The notes under the pieces were generated by a model that had not been told where the DNA came from, made no database searches, and worked only from the letters and a program-made list of their open reading frames with translations. This document shows positions 1-6,242 of a DNA stretch of 6,361 nt, one piece after another. Made by a program: the position numbers and the translations under genes. Within the stretch, counting starts at the first letter, position 1; the number at the start of each line of letters is the position of its first letter. This DNA is from Clostridiaceae bacterium. GTDB lineage: Bacteria; Bacillota; Clostridia; Saccharofermentanales; UBA5734. The stretch is from NCBI GenBank assembly GCA_012519875.1, contig JAAYPL010000039.1, forward strand, positions 1-6,361. Reading direction: 5' to 3'.

Positions 1-2
1 CA

Positions 3-890
3 GACACTTTGATTCGCAACGCCGATATCGCCATGTATCGGTCCAAATCCAGCGGCAAGGACCAGGTGGCGTTCTTTAATGAGGCCATGCGAGATTCGGT
101 TGATCGCAAAAATGATCTGGAGCGTCGCCTGCGCAAAGCTATCCAAGACCGCCGATTAAATCTCCACTATCAACCGATTGTGCATAGTTCCACCCAAAAG
201 ATCATTGGGCTGGAAGCTCTTTTGCGTTGGGATAGCGGCAACGAAGGCGTTTTACCGGCCGGCCAATTCATTCAGGTTGCGGAGAGATTAGGCTTGTGCT
301 CAATTTTCAGCGACTGGGCATTGCTTACTGCCGGCCAACAACTTGGCAAATGGATGGATGACAATTTAATCAAACCCGATGATGATTTCCGCCTGTCGAT
401 CAATGTTTGCGCGGATCAATTAACCGATCCGGAATTTCCCTCACGCGTTAACTCGGTCCTTGACCAAAACAATTTGCCGCCAAGCCTCCTGGCCTTGGAT
501 CTGGCCGAAGGGATCGTCCAGTCCGGCCACCCGCAGGCCAAAAGCAATATGTTGAAACTGCATGAAATGGGCATTGCCCTTAACTTGGATGACTTTTCCC
601 AGGCTTTCCCGACACTGCAAGAAGTCAGCGACATCCCGTTTTTCTCGCTGAAATTAGATCAGAACGTCGTGCCTGCTCTTCTGGATAATCCAAACGGGGA
701 ACATATTCTTAAGGCCTTGGTTGTCTTGGCGCATCGGCTGGGTTTTGTCGTTGTGGTGGAAGGCGTCGAAAGCGAACATGCCGGCCAATGGTTTCAGTCC
801 CATGGTTGCGACGGCTTGCAGGGATATCACTATAGTCGGCCGTTGCCGGCGCCTGAGATGGAAGCGTTGCTTAAAAGTCAGCAACACTGA
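3..890 (+). CDS. GGDEF-EAL cyclic-di-GMP signalling protein, 3' end (5' truncated by window)
   Basis: The reading frame is open from the window edge (codons from position 3), so the true start lies upstream; the TTG at 9 is internal. The first ~40 residues are the end of a GGDEF (diguanylate cyclase) domain, recognisable by NADIAMYRSKSSGKD. The rest is an EAL domain, whose family hydrolyses cyclic di-GMP to pGpG. Visible EAL landmarks are the signature Glu in LEALLRW (213-221), the Asn of SINVCADQL, the DDF motif (588-596), the Lys of LKLD (651-653), the Glu of VVEGVE (759-761) and QGYHYSRPLP near the end. Two sites deviate: the metal-binding Glu of the usual LEITES is Asp here (498-500, in LDLAEG), and the loop-6 motif DFGTGYSSL reads DFSQAFPTL. 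Hydrolysis may therefore be weak or lost. No N-terminal sensor can be judged. The 3' end overlaps the convergent glutamine synthetase gene by 13 bp. Confidence 0.93.
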   Translation, partial: DTLIRNADIAMYRSKSSGKDQVAFFNEAMRDSVDRKNDLERRLRKAIQDRRLNLHYQPIVHSSTQKIIGLEALLRWDSGNEGVLPAGQFIQVAERLGLCSIFSDWALLTAGQQLGKWMDDNLIKPDDDFRLSINVCADQLTDPEFPSRVNSVLDQNNLPPSLLALDLAEGIVQSGHPQAKSNMLKLHEMGIALNLDDFSQAFPTLQEVSDIPFFSLKLDQNVVPALLDNPNGEHILKALVVLAHRLGFVVVVEGVESEHAGQWFQSHGCDGLQGYHYSRPLPAPEMEALLKSQQH

Positions 891-2812
891 TCGATCAAAT
901 CCAGTTGATTTCTCTTATATTGGGCGTACAAGTATTCCAGGCGATGCATGGCATCGTCCATTTTCAGCTGGAGATCTGCGGCCCTGCGTAGGTTTTTGGC
1001 ATCCAGAGCCTGTCTGATTTCATTAAACAGGCAGACCCGTTCCTGTGTATCCTTAGCCAGATGACGGCGCAGCTCATCGATTTCATGCCACAGTTCATCA
1101 TCGTACTCCGAAGGCGTGTGAATTTTACGACAGGTCCGGACACGAGTAAGATTATGGTGTAAAATCCGTTCGCGCAACTCCAGCTCCCACATGTCCAGCA
1201 TGGCCTTCGAATAAGATGATATGATCCGGTGGGTGAAGACATCGCCGCGACACAGAATTTCAAGACCCTCTTTTTGACTGAGCAGGCGTCGCAGGGTCTC
1301 GTACACCGAAGCAGGTGGCTTGCCGAACAGACGATCCCGTTCGGCTTCCGTGTATCGGGCAAACACATCTTCTTCGCTGCGGTACATGCGGTCGGCCAGC
1401 AAATATTCCGCCGGTTCACCGGCTTTTTTACAAAATTCCCGTTCCAGCTCATTCGGGATTTGGTCTGATCGGATGGCATAGGCAATGCCGTCCAGCATGC
1501 TTTGATACATGGAAGCCAAAGCGATGTAAGCGTTGGTGTGCGGGCTGGGGGAACGCACTTCGAAACGAGTGGCTAAAGGGTTTTCCTCACTACGGATCAG
1601 GCCCAGCAGCACCGTCCGATTGCGGGATGGTGTTTCGACGTCGCGCCCCAAGGAGGTTACAGCATGCGTCGGGGCTTCGAATCCCGGTTTCAACCGATTA
1701 AATCCGTCATTCGTGACCGTAATGAAGGGGCTGATGATCGTGCCATAATGTTTCATGAATCCCATGAGCGCACCCCATCCGATCTCATTCAGAAAGTCCG
1801 CATGATAGTCTGCCGGAGCAAAAAGGTTGATTTGCCGGCCGTCCTGCAGCTTGGCTACGGCATTGACATGGATATGCTCTCCACTGCCGGCAACGCCTTC
1901 AATCGGTTTGGCCATAAAGGTTGCTTCCAGGCCGTGTAAACGGAAAATCTCTTTAATGAAAATCCGGGCGAAAAGCTCATTGTCAGCGGCCTGGACAGCC
2001 GGTGCGTAGTGCCAGTCGATCTCCAGCTGTTCCATGATATGATCGAGGTTGCCGCCGCCGGTCAGCATGGCCTTGACCCCGCCGACTTCCTTATGGCCCA
2101 TCTCCGGTTTCAGGCCATAAAGCTCCAATATATTAATTGATTGTTCAAGGGCTGTTCGCACAATTCCTTTGGTTCTCTTCCAGTATTGCTCTTTCAATCC
2201 TTGCGAAATCGATAGTTGTTCCCGGTTGTACTCCTGCTCCGGAGTCCGGACCCAGAATTCCAGCTCGGTGGCAACGGTCAGCGAGATGTCGACAATATCT
2301 TCCGGTTGTATCGCCCACTGTTCGCAAAGGGCAGGACGCTCCAGCAACAGCTGCTTCATTTCCTGACCGAACCGATCACAGGCCCGTTTCAGCAATGCCC
2401 GTGAGCAGACATATTGCCCGTTGTGCGACAAAAATGCCGGAATACGCAATGTGCCGCAGGGCATGCAGCTGGTCAAGCCCACGTTTTCATAGTTGTAATC
2501 AACAAACCAGTTGACCGAAAGGTCGGCTATCAGATCGACTTTTCCATCGTTGAGCGTGGCGATTCCCGGAAGGACGACCGATGAACCGTCGGTCTGGACG
2601 CCGCCGTGCAGGTAGTTATCAATCTGCTCCAGGAAAAGGTTGACCGGAATTTTTTCATCCGTGTCATTGCCGGCCAAATCGATACCGGCCAAGGAAACAA
2701 AACGAACCTCGGGATGATCGGTCAAGAGACGGGTGATCATGTCAACCGAGTGGCAATCGCGAGGAATGACATACAGCAAATCAGGCTGAATGGCGAACGC
2801 ATTACGGATCAT
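878..2812 (-). CDS. Glutamine synthetase-family protein, long variant with C-terminal helical extension
   Basis: Likely a cytoplasmic ATP-dependent ligase joining ammonia to glutamate, or a related amine ligase. The N-terminal beta-grasp part is recognisable in VRFVSLAGIDLAGND (Asp45 at the ammonium-site position) and QTDGSSVVLPGIATL (73-87). The catalytic domain keeps the metal and ATP ligands of type I enzymes: Glu183 and Glu185 (ELEFW), Glu242 (HKEV), Glu264 (QLEID), His313 (GSGEHIH), the NRLKPGFEAP flap (372-381, Glu379), RNR (397-399) and RFEVR (416-420). About 14 extra residues separate Glu242 from Glu264. Residues ~455-644 form a charged, probably helical or coiled-coil extension not found in the ~445-470 residue type I enzymes. 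No NLYDLP-type adenylylation site is seen. The length approaches type III (GlnN, ~700 residues), but the motifs read like a separate long clade. The start ATG follows AAAGGAG (2819-2825) by 6 nt. The gene is monocistronic within the window. Family assignment is secure; substrate is less so. Confidence 0.93.
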   Translation of the reverse strand: MIRNAFAIQPDLLYVIPRDCHSVDMITRLLTDHPEVRFVSLAGIDLAGNDTDEKIPVNLFLEQIDNYLHGGVQTDGSSVVLPGIATLNDGKVDLIADLSVNWFVDYNYENVGLTSCMPCGTLRIPAFLSHNGQYVCSRALLKRACDRFGQEMKQLLLERPALCEQWAIQPEDIVDISLTVATELEFWVRTPEQEYNREQLSISQGLKEQYWKRTKGIVRTALEQSINILELYGLKPEMGHKEVGGVKAMLTGGGNLDHIMEQLEIDWHYAPAVQAADNELFARIFIKEIFRLHGLEATFMAKPIEGVAGSGEHIHVNAVAKLQDGRQINLFAPADYHADFLNEIGWGALMGFMKHYGTIISPFITVTNDGFNRLKPGFEAPTHAVTSLGRDVETPSRNRTVLLGLIRSEENPLATRFEVRSPSPHTNAYIALASMYQSMLDGIAYAIRSDQIPNELEREFCKKAGEPAEYLLADRMYRSEEDVFARYTEAERDRLFGKPPASVYETLRRLLSQKEGLEILCRGDVFTHRIISSYSKAMLDMWELELRERILHHNLTRVRTCRKIHTPSEYDDELWHEIDELRRHLAKDTQERVCLFNEIRQALDAKNLRRAADLQLKMDDAMHRLEYLYAQYKRNQLDLIDQCC

Positions 2813-2862
2813 GTCATGCTCCTTTCGCTTGGGGGAACAGATGTTATCTCCCGATATTCAAT

Positions 2863-2890
2863 ATTGTAGCTGAAGGGCACCAAGAGTCAA
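2863..2890 (-). promoter_or_regulatory. Sigma-A type promoter for the glutamine synthetase gene
   Basis: Read on the - strand: -35 TTGACT (2890-2885, 5/6 to consensus), a 16-bp spacer, and -10 TACAAT (2868-2863, 5/6). The predicted transcription start is near 2856, giving a leader of about 43 nt. The AAAGGAG ribosome binding site (2819-2825) sits 6 nt before the ATG. No riboswitch or leader peptide fits in this short leader. Confidence 0.65.
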
Positions 2891-2915
2891 GGAAAACAAC
2901 CGAAAACCTTGGAGG

Positions 2916-2923
2916 TGAGTCTG
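2916..2923 (+). repeat. Upstream copy of TGAGTCTG direct repeat
   Basis: This exact 8-bp match to 2972-2979 lies 56 bp upstream, ahead of the -35 of the rightward promoter. It could be an auxiliary half-site for the same regulator as the inverted repeat at 2974-2989. Eight bases can recur by chance, so support is modest. Confidence 0.3.
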
Positions 2924-2941
2924 GCTGTCAAGGTTGATCCG

Positions 2942-2971
2942 TTGAACAACCTATTATCGGCATGTTATACT
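2942..2971 (+). promoter_or_regulatory. Sigma-A type promoter for the HydS-like operon
   Basis: -35 TTGAAC (2942-2947, 4/6), an 18-bp spacer, and -10 TATACT (2966-2971, 5/6). The expected start is around 2977-2979, inside a perfect inverted repeat, leaving a leader of about 64 nt before the ATG at 3042. The -35 lies inside the small palindrome GTTGAACAAC (2941-2950). It is the best promoter visible upstream of the five-gene operon. Confidence 0.6.
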
Positions 2972-2973
2972 TG

Positions 2974-2989
2974 AGTCTGCATACAGACT
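2974..2989. repeat. Perfect inverted repeat at the predicted start site, candidate operator
   Basis: AGTCTG-CATA-CAGACT: two perfect 6-bp arms around a 4-bp centre, starting 2 bp after the -10 hexamer of the rightward promoter and covering the predicted start. This position suits a repressor operator. The left part of this site, TGAGTCTG (2972-2979), is repeated exactly at 2916-2923. In RNA the repeat could instead form a small hairpin at the very 5' end of the transcript. The sequence does not resemble the Rex, Fur or LexA consensus; the binding protein is unknown. Confidence 0.5.
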
Positions 2990-3041
2990 ATTGTTTTATC
3001 GAATGTGTGCGTATGATTTATTTTTGAAAAGGAGCGTTTTC

Positions 3042-3392
3042 ATGAAGCTCAGCGACTGTGTCCGAGTGCTCGAAGCCGAGGTTTTGGTTCCGGCCGAGGA
3101 TATGCAAATGGAGATCAAAGTGGCCTGCGGAGCCGATCTGATGAGTGATGTCATGGCCTTCGCTTGTGCCAAAAACGAAGTCATGTTGACCGGACTGATC
3201 AATCCCCAAGCCATCCGAACCGCCGAGATGATGGATGTTCGGGTTATTGTTTTTGTCCGGGGCAAGCGTCCGACCGACCTGATGTTGCAAATGGGCCGTG
3301 ATAAGGGCATCTGCATCCTGACCACTCCGTTGCCGATGTTTTCGGCCTGCGGCGTCCTTTACGAAGGTGGCGTTCAGGGTAAGGGGGGCTGA
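3042..3392 (+). CDS. DRTGG-domain protein, first of operon
   Basis: A 116-residue single-domain cytoplasmic protein resembling the DRTGG domain, a small alpha/beta regulatory domain also found in phosphotransacetylases and other regulatory proteins. Family-like stretches are MKLSDCVRVLEAEV at the start, ACGADLMSDVMAF (27-39), LTGLINPQAIRTAEM in the middle, VIVFVRGKRPT, and a C-terminal PLPMFSACGVLYEGG. No kinase P-loop, membrane segment or signal peptide is visible. The ATG at 3042 is preferred over an upstream in-frame TTG (2991) because AAAAGGAG (3027-3034) lies 7 nt before it and family members begin near MKLS. Only 3 nt separate its TGA from the next start codon. In related clusters a DRTGG protein sits at the head of the HydS-like operon; its ligand is not established, and a nucleotide-sensing or protein-docking role is inference. 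Confidence 0.85.
   Translation: MKLSDCVRVLEAEVLVPAEDMQMEIKVACGADLMSDVMAFACAKNEVMLTGLINPQAIRTAEMMDVRVIVFVRGKRPTDLMLQMGRDKGICILTTPLPMFSACGVLYEGGVQGKGG
3380..3388 (+). promoter_or_regulatory. Ribosome binding site supporting a CTG start
   Basis: TAAGGGGGG matches AAGGAGG at 6 of 7 positions and lies 7 nt before CTG at 3396. It overlaps the end of the preceding gene, so the two genes are probably translationally coupled. It decides the start of the next gene. Confidence 0.65.
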
Positions 3393-3395
3393 CCG

Positions 3396-3815
3396 CTGAA
3401 ATCTGTTAAACTTGCTTATCCGATCCGGGATTCGGATTTTATTTCGGCAGGCGAGGCCTCCAGTATGACCAAAAAAGCGCTGGCCCGGTTGGGGGTGCCC
3501 CCGCAGATCATCAAGCGGGCCGCCATCGCCATGTATGAAGCCGAGATCAACGTGGTCATTCATGCCAACGGCGGAACCGCCGAAACCGAGATTTTTCCGG
3601 ATCATATACGTATCTGTGTTCTGGACAACGGCCCCGGCATTCCTGATGTCGAGCTGGCCATGCAGGAAGGATGGTCAACAGCGTCGGATACAGCCAGAGA
3701 AATGGGATTCGGGGCGGGAATGGGCCTTCCCAATATTAAGAGAAACGCAGATGAAATGTCCATTGATACCCGTATCGGAGAAGGTACGAAAATAACGATC
3801 ATTATTCGATTCTGA
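3396..3815 (+). CDS. Small HATPase (anti-sigma/serine-kinase-like) protein, probable CTG start
   Basis: A 139-residue protein with a single GHKL-type ATP-binding fold, similar to RsbW/SpoIIAB-type serine kinases. The N-box is EAEINVVIHANGG (Glu48, Asn52, His56), the G1 box DNGPGIP (Asp77, Gly79, Gly81), and the glycine-rich lid GFGAGMGLPNIKRNAD (from 104), followed by GEGTKITI (128-135). No dimerisation/His-phosphorylation domain is present, so it is not a classic sensor kinase. The usual start choice, ATG 3465, would remove the conserved N-terminal strand YPIRDSDFISAGEASS. The frame is open back to TGA 3390, and the only start-like codon there is CTG 3396, behind TAAGGGGGG. GAGG (3453-3456) before ATG 3465 is a weaker alternative that would give 116 residues. 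It probably phosphorylates or binds a partner encoded in the operon; the partner is unknown. Confidence 0.85.
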   Translation: MKSVKLAYPIRDSDFISAGEASSMTKKALARLGVPPQIIKRAAIAMYEAEINVVIHANGGTAETEIFPDHIRICVLDNGPGIPDVELAMQEGWSTASDTAREMGFGAGMGLPNIKRNADEMSIDTRIGEGTKITIIIRF

Positions 3816-3842
3816 CCATCGTTGATTGCCGGGGAGGTATAA

Positions 3843-5174
3843 ATGTCCAAATTGCACGCCGTACGCCTGAATCGTGATCTGTGTATGGGTTGCACGAATT
3901 GCATTAAGCGTTGTCCAACCGAAGCCATACGCGTGCGCGACGGTAAAGCTGTCATTTTTGAAGAGCGCTGTATTGATTGCGGCGAATGTATCAGAGCCTG
4001 TCCGCACCATGCCAAAAGCGCCGACATGGATCCTATGAGCCGCCTTGGTGAATACAAACGGACCGTGGCGCTGGCCGCTCCTTCGCTTTATACTCAGTTT
4101 GGGCCGCCGGCCACGCGGGAAATGGTTCTGGCGGCTTTGCAGGGAATTGGGTTTGACGAGGTCTACGAAGTGGCGCTGGGTGCCGAAATTGTTTCCCGGA
4201 AAACAGAAGAATTGTTGAAGACAACCGATGGCAACGTGCCGCGTCCCTTGATTTCTTCCGCCTGTCCTGCCGTTGTCCGCCTCATCCAAATGAAATATCC
4301 CGGCCTGATCCCGAATCTGATATCTTTTGATTCGCCGATGGAGGTGACCGCCCGCCTGGCGCGCGAAGAAATCATTGCGAGAACCGGTCTGGCCAATCAC
4401 GAAATCGGTTTGTTTTTTATCAGCCCTTGTCCGGCTAAGCGCACTGCGATCTACAATCCGATTGGCCGGACAAACAGTGACGTTGACGGCGCAATCGCCA
4501 TTTCCGATGTTTACTCTCTGATTTTGGAGCAGCTGGAAAAATCAGTCCACACCAAATTGATCGGTAAAGGTAATCTGCAGGCCGGTGAATGCGGCTTGCG
4601 CTGGTCGGCGGCCGGCGGGGAGGCCCGGGCATTGAACACTGAGCGTTATCTGGCGGTCGACGGTATTCACAATGTAATCGCTATCTTGGAAGAAATCGAA
4701 AATGAACGCCTGAAAGATATTGATTTTATTGAGGCCAACTCCTGTATTGGCGGTTGTCTGGGTGGACCGTTGACCGTTGCCAACCGATTCTCCGGGAAAG
4801 CCAGGCACCGTACGTACATTAAAGCCGCCGAACATATGCCGGAAAACTATCCGGCCAGACGAGCTGCCTGGGAGAGTGCTGTCGGCGATATTTCCCTGCC
4901 GGATCGACTTGAAGCCAATCCGGCTTTGCAATTGGACGATGATATTACACAGGCATTGCTCAAATACGAGCAGATGAAAGAAATTGCCGAACGGTTGCCC
5001 GGACTTGATTGTGGTGCCTGCGGCGCTCCGAATTGCGAGGCTTTAGCTGAGGATATTGTTCGTGGCGAAGCCTCGGAAGATGCTTGCATTGTCTTGCTCA
5101 AGGAGCGTCTTGCTCAAGAAAAGACGACTTATGGCGAGAAAGGAACGGATTATGCCGAAAATCCTGACGGTTGA
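3843..5174 (+). CDS. hydS: Putative sensory [FeFe]-hydrogenase-like protein (HydS type, group D-like)
   Basis: A 443-residue cytoplasmic iron-sulfur protein. Two [4Fe-4S] ferredoxin motifs open it (C14-C17-C20-C24 and C43-C46-C49-C53). The H-cluster domain follows with L1 SSACPA (Cys141), L2 SPCPAKR (Cys196, Lys199) and L3 NSCIGGC (Cys301, Cys305), so all four H-cluster cysteines remain. In L1 the proton-transfer cysteine of TSCCP is Ala140, and the usual Met residues of L2 and L3 are Ser and Asn. The C-terminus adds a four-cysteine Fe-S domain (C390-C393-C398-C415). There is no PAS domain, which argues for the short group D-like rather than the PAS-bearing group C form. Expected role: sensing H2 or redox state with little turnover. 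The start ATG follows GGGGAGGT (3831-3838); 27 nt separate it from the previous gene. Its end overlaps the next gene by 23 nt. The family is certain; the sensory role is inference from the substitutions and context. Confidence 0.92.
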   Translation: MSKLHAVRLNRDLCMGCTNCIKRCPTEAIRVRDGKAVIFEERCIDCGECIRACPHHAKSADMDPMSRLGEYKRTVALAAPSLYTQFGPPATREMVLAALQGIGFDEVYEVALGAEIVSRKTEELLKTTDGNVPRPLISSACPAVVRLIQMKYPGLIPNLISFDSPMEVTARLAREEIIARTGLANHEIGLFFISPCPAKRTAIYNPIGRTNSDVDGAIAISDVYSLILEQLEKSVHTKLIGKGNLQAGECGLRWSAAGGEARALNTERYLAVDGIHNVIAILEEIENERLKDIDFIEANSCIGGCLGGPLTVANRFSGKARHRTYIKAAEHMPENYPARRAAWESAVGDISLPDRLEANPALQLDDDITQALLKYEQMKEIAERLPGLDCGACGAPNCEALAEDIVRGEASEDACIVLLKERLAQEKTTYGEKGTDYAENPDG

Positions 5175-5505
5175 AAATCTGTTGGCCCATTTTCCCTGTC
5201 GACAGCTGAATCGAGGAGGTGACCAAACCCGGCAGATTGCCGGCGGCTATGCCTGCGACCTGTTAAGCTGGGTGATTTCACGGGCCGGTGAAACGGATGT
5301 CTGGCTTACCATCCTTAACAGTATGAATGTTGTGGCGGTTGCTTCATTGGCCGATTGTGCCTGTGTTATGTTGACCGAAGGTGTTGCTATGGATCAGGCC
5401 GTGTTGGGCAAGGCCGACGAACAGAATGTCATGATATTATCAACCGATCTGACGACCTGGGAAGCGGCGGTGGCTTTGGCTGAATTGTTACGATTAAATC
5501 GATGA
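5152..5505 (+). CDS. Second DRTGG-like ("serine kinase"-annotated) small protein
   Basis: A 117-residue cytoplasmic protein resembling the small proteins often annotated as serine kinase or DRTGG-like in HydS gene clusters. Family-like parts are IAGGYACDLLSWVISRAG, a variant of the ACGADLMSDV stretch of the first operon gene, then DVWLTILNSMNVVAVASL and NVMILSTDLTTWEAAVALAEL. There is no P-loop or HPr-kinase catalytic domain, so the kinase name is probably inherited from the HPr kinase N-terminal domain and is not supported here. The ATG at 5152 is chosen because AAAGGAA (5139-5145) lies 6 nt before it and family members begin near this point; ATG 5131, in frame, is the alternative. It overlaps the HydS-like gene by 23 nt and ends in an ATGA overlap with the PHP gene, indicating tight translational coupling. 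Confidence 0.82.
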   Translation: MPKILTVENLLAHFPCRQLNRGGDQTRQIAGGYACDLLSWVISRAGETDVWLTILNSMNVVAVASLADCACVMLTEGVAMDQAVLGKADEQNVMILSTDLTTWEAAVALAELLRLNR

Positions 5506-6233
5506 TTTTTCAATGTGACTTTCATATCCATTCAGTTTTATCTCCTTGTGCCGATGTCTGGATGACACCGGCCAATATTGTTAATATGGCCCGGTTGCAG
5601 GGGTTGGAAGTGATCGCCGTCACCGATCATCAGAGCAGCGGCAATTGTGCTGCGACCATGACCACAGCCCGAAGACTGGGCGGGCCTTTGGTCATTCCCG
5701 GCTTAGAAGCCGAAAGTTCTGAAGAAGTCCATCTGATTTGCTTATTTCCCGATCTGGATGCCGCACAAGAAATGACCGGCTTGATACGTCTTCATCTGCC
5801 TCCTATTGCCAATCGTCCCGATATTTTTGGCGATCAGATTTATTATGATTCCGATGATCGGCCGAGAGGAACCGAAGAACTTCTTCTCATGCAGGCCTGC
5901 GGCCTCAGCATTGATGAAATAGCCGATCGGACTGTTGCGCTTGGCGGTGTTTGTCTGCCTGCGCATATCGATCGATCATCCCACAGCTTGCTGGCTGTTC
6001 TGGGAAGCATCCCGCCACGCTTTAAGGGAACCACAATGGAAATATCCGCGCGAACCGATCCGGAGAGCTTTTTGTCCGCTCATCCGGAGCTGGCCGGCTG
6101 CCGGTTGATCCGCAATTCGGATGCCCACAACCTTGCCGATCTTGCCACGTCAGGATGGCCACATGATGTTCAGTTGTCCGGATCACGCCTGACAGCTCGC
6201 GATGTAATCCGATCATTGGGAGAACTGCTGTAA
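5502..6233 (+). CDS. PHP-domain metal-dependent phosphoesterase
   Basis: A 243-residue protein with a complete-looking PHP (polymerase and histidinol phosphatase) active site, which in the family binds two or three metal ions and hydrolyses phosphoesters. Visible ligands are DFHIHS (His8, His10), Asp18, TDH (Asp42, His43), GLEAE (Glu69, Glu71), His77, PAHIDR (His155) and NSDAH (Asp207, His209). The stretch SPCADVWMTPANIVNMA after the first motif is typical of PHP proteins in HydS clusters. It is not fused to a polymerase, and histidinol-phosphate phosphatase is unlikely because no histidine genes are nearby. Its ATG overlaps the stop of the preceding gene (ATGA at 5502-5505). It could remove phosphate from a protein or nucleotide made by the operon's HATPase; the substrate is not known. 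It ends with TAA. Confidence 0.9.
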   Translation: MIFQCDFHIHSVLSPCADVWMTPANIVNMARLQGLEVIAVTDHQSSGNCAATMTTARRLGGPLVIPGLEAESSEEVHLICLFPDLDAAQEMTGLIRLHLPPIANRPDIFGDQIYYDSDDRPRGTEELLLMQACGLSIDEIADRTVALGGVCLPAHIDRSSHSLLAVLGSIPPRFKGTTMEISARTDPESFLSAHPELAGCRLIRNSDAHNLADLATSGWPHDVQLSGSRLTARDVIRSLGELL

Positions 6234-6242
6234 TATTTGTCT

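Noticed and set aside
964..1485. 173-codon open frame on the - strand inside the glutamine synthetase gene.
   Set aside because: It is an alternative frame on the same strand as a well-supported enzyme gene, with composition reflecting a frame shift of that gene and no family resemblance.
3390..3392. In-frame TGA between the DRTGG and HATPase genes, as selenocysteine or read-through giving a fusion.
   Set aside because: The flanking sequences match two separate small families, a good ribosome binding site and CTG start follow at once, and no SECIS-like hairpin is evident directly after the TGA.
3675..4400. 241-codon open frame on the - strand.
   Set aside because: It lies antisense to the HATPase and HydS-like genes, has no recognisable motif and no convincing ribosome binding site; it is a shadow of their codon bias.
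5131..5151. Upstream in-frame ATG (5131) as start of the second DRTGG-like gene.
   Set aside because: It has no good Shine-Dalgarno, and the added residues are basic and unlike the family N-terminus; ATG 5152 follows AAAGGAA at proper spacing.
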